A stretch of 64,000 bases of DNA, from contig VXCM01000962.1 in the NCBI GenBank assembly GCA_014773175.1, positions 124,001 through 188,000 of the forward strand, read 5' to 3'. Within the stretch, counting starts at the first letter, position 1; each line of letters begins with the position of its first letter. The notes beneath the pieces are model-generated. The model was not told the origin of the DNA. It worked only from the letters and a program-made list of their open reading frames with translations, and made no database searches. Origin of the DNA: Lucifuga dentata (taxonomy: Eukaryota; Chordata; Actinopteri; Ophidiiformes; Bythitidae). This document shows positions 38,995-50,431 of this stretch, piece by piece. The position numbers were made by a program, and so were the translations under genes.

Positions 38995-41581
38995 GTACAG
39001 TATTAATAATCCATGTCCTAACAGAGAAAACACAAACAGCTGTGTCTGTTGTACAAAGGTGCACCAATTGCCACTGCCTTACCAAGCAATCACTAACACG
39101 AGAAAAGCATATTTTACCACTAAACCTGTTATAAAAAGACATCTCACCCTAGGGGCTTAAACTGAAAATATTAAACTCCAAACTGTATCATCTTATTGCA
39201 GTCCAGAGGCCTTAAAATGAAACATGCACCCCAAACATAAAACTAACCTCATAGTTTGATATGTATTACAATCTGGACATGCTCCATACTGATAATAATA
39301 AAACAAAATTAACAATTTGTTCCTCTTGATCACAGCTTGCTGTGAATCATTTTCCTGCTTTGCCATTTAAATATTATTTTCATCAGTCTGGAATTCTGCA
39401 CTGCCAAGCAAATAACTTGGAAAGAAAGCTTATTCCGTCTGTGAAATATTTCTGTAGCCAGAGAGGAAGAGTTTTGGATCATCAGCAAATAATGCTTTAA
39501 TTGTATCAAGCAACACACATGGTTCATACATTTCATGGCTATCAGGTTATGTCGTGGAAAATTAGAAAGCAATGGATGTTGTTGAATATGACCTGAGGAA
39601 AACCAGCATGCACTTTTCAACATATTGTCAGATGAAAGTAGAAGAGGCTCCACTTTCATAATCAGTTTTGGAGGCTTGTGTGTAATGGCGCTAGTGAATC
39701 ATGGCCACATTTTACAGCCCATATCATTTTGCATAACTCACTGGTTTAGGGCTGAAGTGTGAGCGATGTGTTTTCACTGTTTTCACCCTGCAATCAGTGA
39801 GTTAACTGTCCCACTACAACAGGCAGCCAAGTGGAAAGGCATGCAGAGGACTGAGCCCAGGCGGAGGCTGAGAACCACAACAACATAGGGGTCCTGGGGG
39901 CTTTTTAGGTGATCGTGCAGGTTGTACGCAGCCAGCCCTTGTTACACTGCTACTCACTCCGCAGTTAAATAAACTAACCTCAGAAAGTGGGCTTTAGGTT
40001 GTTTTTTTGGAAGACAGAAGGCAGAAACATGCTTCACTTAAATGGGAAAAAGCTGAAACAAAACCTGTTACAAGTATACTTACCACAAAAAAATGACAGA
40101 AATGAATGAAATCAGGAGTGAAGGCAGCAGAAAGAAGAATTTAAACACATGCAAGTCGTGTAATCTTGAGTTGTTTTACCATCAGGAAACACCTACACAA
40201 AGCGTGTTGGCTGAATTTACATAAAGGCAGCACTTCTTTAATTTTCTCAGTCTGACATGTGAAAAGTCAACACTGAAAACACTGATTATTACAGTGATTA
40301 CTATGTCTCTGTCAACTTCTCAGTTGACAGCGTTCCCTGCTGGAGGAACTTCATCCACTCACCGTGGTGCTGGCCATCATGCTGGCCCTGTGAGCATCCC
40401 TTTAAAAAAAAAAAAAAAAAAAAAAAAGCAGGGGCAGAAAGAGAAGATCCATCAGTCTGCTTGTTGATAATATTTATGACCGGCTTTTCCACTGTGGTTA
40501 CTCACTCGCAGGGCTCCTATGGAAGGCAAAGACAGAACAAAACATTAATGACATACCAGTGTCCTGGTTAGAGGGTACGACAGAGACAAAGAGAGACGCA
40601 GAGCGAAGGAGAGGAGAGAGAGATGCATATTGAATCTTGATTATAAAATGAGACAGATGTGTGCTGTAAGCTTAAGAAATGGATGTCCAGTCTGTCACGT
40701 TTTATGAATTCAGCAGACAGAATTTTTAAAAAAATTCATCTGAATAATTGCACAGTTAAATTTTCCTGCATGCACATTCTTATACATTATATATATATAC
40801 AGCATCAAAAATGACAATAATGGAGATTTGGTATTTTTTTTTACTTTTTCTTCCAGGGTCATACTGACTCTGTTCTTTATGTTAGGTGCCTGTGGCTAAG
40901 CAATGAAAGCTCTGGTCTGACAGCCTGTTCAGCAGCATTCCACCATGCTCTAACCTCATTCTTCATCTCATTTACTGGCTGTTCTTATAACCTGCAATAT
41001 AAAAAAACAAAACAAAACAAAAAAACCTTAAAAAGCATAAGCCCTCATACTGGGAGACTTTTATGGGTGCGCAGATTACTGGCAGAGGCTCTGTGACGGT
41101 GTCAGATACTTGAGATTGTTGTGATCGCACAACCCACAAAACAACTGTCTTGTGTGTTGGTAATCATCCATCTGTGACAGACCCGAGTAAGTGGGAGAAA
41201 AGATGTGAGGTAGCGAGCTCGGTTTAAAGTGGCGATGGAAGCGAGAGGGGAGGACGAGAGGAGAAGCAGACTTACTCGAGACTGAGGAATGTTTTCAAGT
41301 GAAGGAGTGAGAGAGTGGCTGAAGGACTGTAGCGGAATCTGTTTTCATTTTAGGAAAGTATTATGACTGATGTGCATTTCCTGACTGCTGGCCTCAGCCC
41401 GTTTGAGAGAAAACTGAGAGTGAGAGAGAGAGAGAAAATTGAAGAGGGGAAACATAATGAGAGAGGGAGAGAGAGAAAACAGTCATCTGTCTGTGGACTG
41501 GGCAGGTATTAACACTGACTTCAGCCAGAGTTGCTGCTTGAATATGAAATACAAGGAGCAGACGGTTACAATACAGGAAGC

Positions 41582-41585
<4 letters not shown>

Positions 41586-41631
<46 letters not shown>

Positions 41632-41655
41632 GTGTGTGCGTGTGTGTGTGCGTGC
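41586..41655. repeat. TG microsatellite
   Basis: About 35 TG units with three CG interruptions. Confidence 0.95.
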
Positions 41656-44004
41656 ACAATGTAAACCATCCATACACACATCAAACACCTCTCATATTAT
41701 CATATGGACTGATACACAAATGCATGCACAAACACAGAGATTAAAAAAAAAACACCCACATAACCATGCAAACATATGTAGTAAAAAAAATCAACACACA
41801 TGCACACATTAAATCTTCCATCCACCCACCCACATACACACAGACACACACACCACATATTTTATTGCCTTCATTTGGCTGCAAATATATCCTATATCCC
41901 AAGGATGCAGGCTTGTATAAACATAGGTAGAATGCAGGGACCTTAATTAAAGGACTTCTTCTGTCCCCTCGACAGGGCTGCTTGGAGTGCAACACTGGTA
42001 ATTAAGTGTCCTCAAGTGGAGGTCTAATGTGATCAACTAAGAGGTGCTCATTAGCCAAACTGTATTCCAATAGAGATCTTGCATGTATAATAATGATACT
42101 ACTGTCTGGCACAGAAATAAAGCACTAAGCGATGGGACTCGGGGAATAGCATTAACAGCAGCGCCTTGATTTATGGCAGGTGACTGGCTGCGGCTTGTAA
42201 GAAGAAGCAGGGACTCGGGATGGGTGTGTTTTTAATGTCGACTTTGTTTGCAGATTCTCTTTATTAATGGTAGTAGTTGGATATTGCGAGGGTGCTTCGT
42301 GATGAGAAAGAGGCAGCGATGTGACTCAGGAGGGTATGTGTCATAGTCTCCTGAGTCAAATGGAATTTGTATTGAAATGTCTATGGACGTTCAATGAAGC
42401 CACGTCATCGTCCCGTCACACAAGAGGAGAATCGGTTTTCCACATCAGTCTTCTGCCGTCTGCCCCATGGAGAAGCTCCATCTGGCTGTTTCGCTCTAAA
42501 TCCAGCCTGTACTTTTTGGCTCTGCTTGCCAGCAGTATTGACAGCTATCACCAGCTTCACCTTCAGTCTGAGAGTGGCGCCTCCCACTAATCTGCCCTGT
42601 CACTGCCGTGGGAATTCCTTGTCATCACAACAAGACCCGACTCAGCAGTGGCCCGTCTTAGCATTCTTTGGAGATAGCAGACACTGACACGCAGTTTTCG
42701 CAAGTCCCACAAGAACATTTTTTTACTGTCAAGTAGGGCTGGTCCTGATAATCCATGTAGGATTAGGTTCCAAGTTGGTAAAATACATAGATTCAGTCTC
42801 ATAGGGAATCTTTTATTTCCTCTCTCTTCTTAATAGCAAAGAACTGTACAAAGCATTCAAAGTAGTTATTCAGCCAAACAGCAAAACACATTAAAAGCCA
42901 TTAAAACAGAATTAAATTCTTCTTACCTTATTTTAATCCCAGCTAAATTGTTTTTTAAATAAATTTTCCATATTTGTGTAACCTATCTGGCCAAACTTGT
43001 TTTAGTTCATGGAATGTCAATGTTTCAGTTTTAGTTTGTAAATAGATTTTTCTTTTTTTTTTTTTTTTTTTTTGTCATTTAAAGGGTTACTCAAAATCAA
43101 AAATGTGTTTTGTTAGGATAATAAGTGCAAAAGAAATACATATTGGCACCAAAGAATGTCTCCAGCCTCCCCAGTATTTTAAACACCAGGATGATGAACC
43201 TTCCGACAGACTACCCCCCACCCCCACACACAATAAATAAACAAACAGACAAAAAATATCACTAAAGAGATTTGATAAAGTGTTGAAAATGATTCGGATT
43301 CAGATGTGATAATTCAGATGGGTGGGTGACCTGGGTTTGGTACAGGAAAATGATCCCTCCTTCCTCTTCACTCTCTTTTTTTTTCCCACTACAGAACTTG
43401 TTTCTAGTAAATTCTCCCTGGTGTTGCCATGGATCTTATCTGAACAGCAGGCATGTCACTCCTGTCACTGAGGTGAAGAACAGTTCAAAGACAGACAGAT
43501 AGGGAGGGAACCACCGCTGGTCCCGGAGCTGGAAATGGGACAGGATGGGCAGGAGTATTTTGGAGCAGGATGGCTTGAGTGTGAAATATGTAAGCCCTGC
43601 AGTGCCAGCTGTGTGCTATTCTTAGCCCCCGCTGGTGTTCCTGCCTGTGTGTGCAGCGCGACACAAGGCAGGGTGGGAAAGGATTGGCAGGAATTGGCAG
43701 CAGCTCTCCAAGTGCTTCTGGTAGCTGGAGAGTTAGCTAGTAACTGACAGACAGACAGACAAACAGGTTGGTAAGTGCTGTCACATGTATGTTTGATGCA
43801 TTGTTCACGTGTTCTCGAATTAACGCTACGCATTCCCAACATGCAATAACTGCAAAAATCATGGGGGAGTAATGTCAACTTTTATCACGTCATTAGCCCA
43901 GCAGAATGACTGATAGCTATGTGGACAAGCTGATTGAGCAAGGCAGGATTTATTTAATGGCTTCTCCATTTTCGTTGCCATTCCTTTTGCTTTTGTAAAG
44001 TTAA

Positions 44005-44784
44005 AGGACCGTACTGTCTGTTTTGCATGTTTGAGCCTAATATATTAAATTTTCATGCACGTAACGTTACTGACGATCATGTCCTAAAGCATACTGCTGG
44101 AACGGTGAATTAAAATTCTTTTTTCCTACCTTCCAGACCGCCACTGGTTTCAGTTCATTCGGGCACAATATTAAAATCAACTTGTTGATACTTGAAACGT
44201 TCTTGTGATAGGTAATCCATCATCGCCAACAAGACNTAAAATCAACTTGTTGATACTTGAAACGTTCTTGTGATAGGTAATCCATCATCGCCAACAAGAC
44301 GTGTATTCAGGGTTTTTTTTGAAGTTGTGTAACTTTAACCTTTAAATGCAATAAAAAGCGTGGAGTGATCTGACAATGCTTCCTGTTGTCAATTCTTCAC
44401 ACAGTACTTGAATGCACCACTAGGAAGCATTTTCAGATCACTCTGCTCTTTTTATTGTGCTTAAACGCTAAAATTATGTAACTTTGAAAAAGCCTTGTTC
44501 GCGATGATGGATTACCTATCCCAAGAACGTTTCAGGTATCAACAAGTTTATTTTAATTGCGTACCAGAATGAACTGAAACCAATGGCTGTAAGGTAGGAA
44601 AACATTTTTTTAAATTCACCGTTCCAGTAGTATGCTTTGGGAAATGATTGTCAGTAATGTTTTGTGTATGAAAATTGAANTCACCGTTCCAGTAGTATGC
44701 TTTGGGAAATGATTGTCAGTAATGTTTTGTGTATGAAAATTGAATACATTAGGCTCAAACATGCAAAATGGCTGGTATGGTCCT
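44005..44784. mobile_element. TTAA element copy H, rearranged into a long palindrome
   Basis: TTAA at 44001-44004 and 44785-44788; termini AGGACCGTACTG and GGTATGGTCCT. Both halves are the left half of the family: TACCTTCCAGACCGCCACTGG in the left arm is answered by CAATGGCTGTAAGGTAGGAAAA in the right arm, and GCAATAAAAAGCGTGG by CTCTTTTTATTGTGC. The centre (about 44370-44440) carries a foreign insert bounded by GATCTGACAATGCTTCCT and AGGAAGCATTTTCAGATC. N joins at 44236 and 44680, each with 64 bp exact duplications, inflate it by about 130 bases. Confidence 0.82.
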
Positions 44785-44973
44785 TTAAGTACAAAGCGGC
44801 TCTCCCTGATTATCGTCATCTTTGTTTACAGTGCTGAACGAAATCGGAAGTAGTTTTTTTTTTTTTTTTAATGTGTTCCAGTGCAAACCGGGTGCGATTT
44901 CTGTTTTTGCCCTCATGTCGCCCCCTACAGTATATTCTATGTAACTCTCTAGATTGACATTAAAGTATGTGAG

Positions 44974-45002
44974 CAAAACTGAGCTCACTGAGCTCAGTTT
45001 TG
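44974..45002. other. Perfect 14-bp-arm palindrome
   Basis: CAAAACTGAGCTCA, one central C, then TGAGCTCAGTTTTG. It lies about 190 bases right of copy H in a stretch that looks repeat-derived. Confidence 0.8.
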
Positions 45003-45272
45003 GCTGAGCTAATGCGTAGTCAACATCAAGTATAAACCTGGCCTTAAACTAACTGACAGGTACATATTTTAAATTCTGATTAGTTAAAACCAATCAAAAT
45101 GATGCATTTTCATAAATAAGATACTGTAATTCTTCAACCATTTACATAAATTTAGCTATTTCTAATATAGACCACATCAGTGTCACAATGCTGCTTCTGT
45201 GGTTTGTTGCCGATGAGGTCGATCATCTTGTGTCATCCAGAAATGTTCTTATTAAAAAGAGACTATCTGGTA

Positions 45273-45325
45273 ACATTTCCCATAAATGTTGCTGTTTTAT
45301 TTCCTGCAACATTTATGGGAAATGT
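45273..45325. other. Perfect hairpin, 20 bp stem and 13-base loop
   Basis: Left arm ACATTTCCCATAAATGTTGC (45273-45292), right arm its exact reverse complement (45306-45325). It is not bordered by a recognisable transposon terminus. Possible readings are a structured RNA, a recent inverted duplication, or a tiny fold-back element. Confidence 0.85.
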
Positions 45326-46329
45326 AATCTTTTACATTTTTACACATGTTCTTATCATGGCTGTGGCTGGCTTATTGCTAGATAAATTCCAGAAACAGAT
45401 TAAATTGGCGCTCAGCGACTCTGTGGGCCGCGTGCCGTCACACAGGAGTTATGGGCTTTGTCTCATTGAGATCTGTTTGCAATCTCTTCACCTGACTGCA
45501 GACATCTCAACAAAGAGAATATCTTTAAAGGAAGATATCATCCTGCTTGTAACTGGGCTAATATTTTCTGCAAGCCAGACAGCTTTGCCAATATCATGCT
45601 TGGCTGGGATTCAATTGCAGTTATAGCACACTTAGGTTAAAGGCTGCATTTTAGAGCTGCAACGCAAGGGGAGAGAAAAAACATTAATGTTGGCTGCTGT
45701 GCTGTTGCAAATACTAATTATCATGTGGTCATGTTCCATTGAGAGATTATCTCCGACCAATCAGATGGGTACTTGATGAGAACAAACACATTATATCCAG
45801 ACTCTTGATTCACAGCCGTTTGTGGTGCATTGATTCTCTCTGCTCTGCCAAACGGCTCTCCTCCCTCTCATCCTGAATTAGATAGACACCCATGATTTTT
45901 CAGATGCTAATGAAAATTTGTACAGCTCAGTTCCATTTCTGGCTTGCTTCACAAGAAAGACGGACTTGTGGAGAATAGTGAGACGCATCATTTTAATAGA
46001 GCATACCACACATAATGGAGTGAGTGGAGCCATAGGGCTGAGTGTTTTGGGAGAGTGGGGTTTGAAAAGATGTGAACATGCTTTGTTACTACTGTATCTG
46101 TTGTGAAGAGTGAATGGACTGGAGAGGACTTTACTAGGATTACATAAGGGCGTGTGTGTGTGTGTGTTAGTCAAACTTTGCAGGACTTCCAGTGTTATAG
46201 CTTTGATTCGCTGCCACTCCCATTAAGTAAGAAAACAACAGATTAGAGGCAGCAGCTAGGTGAGCTGCAGGTTGAAACCTGTTCAGGTGTGACCTGGAGT
46301 AAATTTACTGGCCCAGCCCTGTCTCAGTC

Positions 46330-46364
<35 letters not shown>

Positions 46365-46956
46365 GAGTCATGACTGTTTTCCACTTTTTCTCCTTTTCAA
46401 TTTGTTTATCTAGAGTGTAATGAACCAAAGAAAAGTCATGCTGATTTTTTTTGCAAGAATGTAATTTTATTAGAAAGAGCATCCCCGTGGACAAAATTAT
46501 AAGCCAAATGACATATTTTTCATATTGCTTATGCTTCATTTGCCCAAATAAAGGAACAATCGCCCTATTAACTACTTATAGGCATTTTAGAAACCTCCAT
46601 GCAGTGCTAATTGTACAATTACTGCAATGAATAATTTTTGTATAAAATTTAAATCAATCTCTCATGAAAGAAACTGTGAATAATACTACACCATGAATCA
46701 GTTTCTGGTAATCGCAGGACTTTCCCAACACGTGTTACATGGGATGCATTACATTGTCAGACAAATCTGACCTCATCAATTCCAGCTGAAAGGGTGCAAA
46801 CAAATAAAGGCATTCTGAAAAGGAAATGTGATGCTCCTTTATGATTTTTAGAGTAAAGGACTAGCAAAGTGCTTGAAATGTTATCTTTGCACCGTAACCC
46901 TGGAGACAGAAATCTCAAAAATTGAATACCTTGCTGAATTCCTACAGATGTTGTAT

Positions 46957-46969
46957 GTTGCCTAGCAAC
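46957..46969. promoter_or_regulatory. RFX X-box motif
   Basis: GTTGCCTAGCAAC fits the RFX consensus GTNRCC-N(0-3)-RGYAAC exactly, with one spacer base. It sits in a repeat-free part of med13l intron 1. Confidence 0.45.
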
Positions 46970-48500
46970 TGTTTTTACTTCTCTCTCTCCCTCTCTCCAT
47001 CTTCTGTTTTCCCTCTTTCCCTTTTTCGGGTCCTGTATTTCTATCTTTGTCATTCTCTCATTTCTCCCTCTCTCAGCCTTGTCACAGTTAATTAACTTAC
47101 ACGAGAGACACTACTAAAGGAGAGACTGGTTTATTTATTTGCACATTAATAATTTAAGCTAAGCAGGGCCACTGCTTTACCACGTCCCTTATGCTTTAAA
47201 AGCAGTCTGACGCTGCAGCTTTGTGTTTTATTCGCCACTTGGCTGGGGATCTTGTCAACCCTTTTAGATGAAGCGGCGCCAACCAGTCTCCTTGTCCTTA
47301 TTGGTCTCCCTGCTGTCACCTCCCGTCCCCTCTCTTTGTGTCAGGTGAGAAGTCATAGCTTGATGGAGGCTTTCTGCTGTGTGATTGGCAGGTCTATTCG
47401 TCACTCAACCCTGGGGACTCTTGCTGCTCTAATTAGGTCGCTTGGCATGCTCACCTCCCAGAGCTGGATGCTACAGCAGAACACAGATCAAATGACAGTC
47501 CCTTGTTTTGTAGGACCTTGTAAAGGTGGCGGCAGAAGCCAGAGGAAGAGCATCTGTTTAGTGCCTGCAGCCCCAGAGGCCCTCTTCTACACCTGTTTGG
47601 TGCTTTTGTGTCCCTCTTCCTCCCTCTGAAGTGCTGTAATGTACATCGCTCTTCATTTGTGGTGTAAAATGCCAGAGGGGAGCAGGCATCCTCGTGGGTT
47701 AATTTGATTTCAGTGGGTTAATTGATGAAGGGGGAGTCATTGCTTGTTCTGATTTCTGCCAGTGTTTTTCCTAACTGGTTGGTGTCTTCTTAGCCTTCAT
47801 TGTTCTTATTCATACTTCATTTCATGTTACAGTGCCTCAGCTTGCCTCAGAATGCCAGAATCAAAGAAAATTGTCACGTACAACTAAAAAAATGTTTCTG
47901 CTGAACATTGAACTTTAAGTAAATTGTACTGAGTCAAATTCCTCATGAAGACTCTTAGGAATAATTCAGTTTTCCCTGTTCTTTCACATCAAATCAGACT
48001 GAGATAGCGTTGCATGATGTGTCTGATAAAGACAATGGGCTTACCTTAAAACACAGACATCAGAAGCAATCTGAACACACCCCAAATATTGGCAGGTTGT
48101 CAAGTGACTAAACAGATTTGATGTTGATGAGAATGCCACTTTGACAGGATAAGTGTTTTACTTGTGCCAGAGTAGGTAAAACTGCTGATACAAGCTGTCT
48201 CTCAATTGCTTAAAGTGGCTCCTTTGTGAGACTACGAGGCTCTTACACTGTTGTGAGATTCCTTAAGAAGTGGCTTCTCTCTCTTCCCTATCTTCTCATA
48301 CACTTTCTATCAGCTTGGATAAGGCACAAGGCACCTATCCACTTAGACGTAAGCTTGAATGTTCACATCAGCTGCAATTCTAATAGTGGGACTGAAGCTT
48401 TTCCTTCATTCATTATTTTTACAACCTCAAGCAGCTTCCTGTTACCAAATTAAATTTTCATGTCAGAGTGAATTGTCATTGATGTTCAATATGCCACTTG

Positions 48501-49401
48501 GGCTACATTTACACTGCTCTTGATGCCCATTTTCAATTTTTGTTTGCCTAGATCCAATGTTTTTGAAAGCATCTTCATGTCATTTTTTTTTTTTTCTTTT
48601 TTTAAAGTGGTTTAGTGGTAAGGTTTAGTCCTAACCTGCATGCAAACAAAGCTTTAGTTTCCAAGACAGAAGTAAAAAAATACAATGCTGCAATGGACAC
48701 CAATGAGCAAAATAATTATACAGGCTATTGCTTTCTGAAGCATCTTTAGACCTGAACGGATGCAGTATACTTCAAAAGATACAAGACAAAAAAGAAGAAA
48801 GAACAGTCAGGTGAGCATAGTATAGTCCTTAAGAACTGTCTTCTGACTTTTCTACTTCTGATACCTCTCTATGTCTGTAACTTGGCCAAATACAACGTCT
48901 TGCTGCGTACCAGTGAAAAGCCAGTGGGCAAAGCTCAACCAGCTATGTGATATTTGCACCAATTAAGCCCAGCAGCAGACATCAGAAGTAGAAAAGACAG
49001 AAGTTCTTCTTGGGGGTTCTGCACAAAGAACACAGAAAGAGTCTGTATCACAGCATCTTAGACATCTTTTTTTGCCTTGAAAGTTCTACCTCTTATAAAG
49101 TGTACTGGAGCCTTTAGTCATATTTTAAGAGGGATTAGAGCACTTGTTGCATTTAAAGCCTTATTCTGACACGGTGATTGAAATCTCTTCAAAAACATAC
49201 TGTGATATATTCCCTGTATTTTAGCCTGCACTGACTTCTCACCCCACAGACTTAACAGACATGCTTCTTCTGCATTGCTCCATTGACCTGAGAATCTGAG
49301 ATCTGAGCAAATCTGATTCTTTACTTTTTACATTACAACACATTCCTGATGAACAGAAAATCAGAACTGGGTTATTTGTACCTAGCTGTGTAAATGTAGC
49401 C
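48501..49401. mobile_element. Inverted-repeat element with GGCTACATTTACAC ends (about 900 bp)
   Basis: Left end GGCTACATTTACACTGCTC, right end AGCTGTGTAAATGTAGCC. A second, inner inverted repeat is present: AGAACTGTCTTCTGACTTTTC near 48830 versus GAAAAGACAGAAGTTCTT near 48990-49007. It has no coding capacity; it is probably a non-autonomous DNA transposon. Confidence 0.68.
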
Positions 49402-50223
49402 TTAGAAATCCCTCTTTTCTCACTTAATTTGCAGCATCTGTTTGCATACGCAAAGCAAGGTTTTTAACAATTGCTCCTGGAAGTCCGTTGCATGTATGTA
49501 TTGATGTGCATTAGCAGTCATTTGTCATGGAAGGGAAGGAAGTGCTTTTCCAAGAACAGTCATGTCTTCAGTATGTTGTCAATACATTTCTTTGTCTCAC
49601 ACTGTTGCAAAGCCTTGTCTGAGTGCATGTTTGAGTGTTAAGCGTGTATCAGTGTGTGTTTTCCGACATGGAAGTACGACACAAATATCCATTCAGCTGC
49701 ATCTTGGGAAGTTCAAGAGGTCCATTCAAGAGGTCCCAGGAGTTTTTTGAGAAAGAACAGGAGGAGCAAAATGTTTTCTGTCTCCACCCACATGCATTCT
49801 TGTGGTTTCTGCTCTGTGGTCAGCTGACCTCAAAGGCAAAGTGCAAGTCAAGTGTGTTTTCCTCTCAGGTCTGGGTATCTGCTATCTATGTAATGGAGGT
49901 TTCCTCTGCATTGTATAGCCTCTGGGCTTTGAACAATATGTACATGTCTGTGTTATGACAGGACTTCTCTGTCTCTGGTTAACTAGGAACTCACAGTATG
50001 TCGTGGTGCTGTCTTAAATCTGTGTGTTGATAAAGTGAAAATAGCAATTCCACAATGGAAGATTAAATATTTTACTTTATGTGCATGTAAACAAGTATTA
50101 GCAGTTAAATTACTCAAGTATCAAAAGGAAAAATACAGCAAAGAACCATTCAGTTTAATTAGTTTAGCTGATGAATGAAGATCTTGTTTCTCCATTTGTG
50201 GGGATTTTCATCTTCCAGATTAA

Positions 50224-50431
50224 TTGGAGAAGGAAGGAAGAAGGCAACGAAGGGAAGAATAAAGGACAGAAGAAAGACTGGAACGGAAGTAAAAAAAAAG
50301 AAGGTTAGAAAGAAAAGGAAAAAATGAAAAAAAAATTTAAAAAGGAAGGAAAGCATGAACAAAAGAAGGAAAGTAGAAAGGAAAGAAAGGCAGAAGGAAG
50401 GAAGGCCAGGAAACAAAAACAGGAAAGAAAG
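50224..50431 (+). repeat. Purine-rich GGAA/GAAA tract
   Basis: About 200 bases almost devoid of C and T on the plus strand, built of GGAAGGAA, AAGAAAG and AGGAAAG words. Confidence 0.85.

Noticed and set aside
41439..41812. Open frames rich in Cys-Val or His-Thr
   Set aside because: They are translations of the TG/CA microsatellite.
45180..45626. 148-codon open frame in med13l intron 1
   Set aside because: Runs across the perfect hairpin and a non-coding block; no recognisable protein features.
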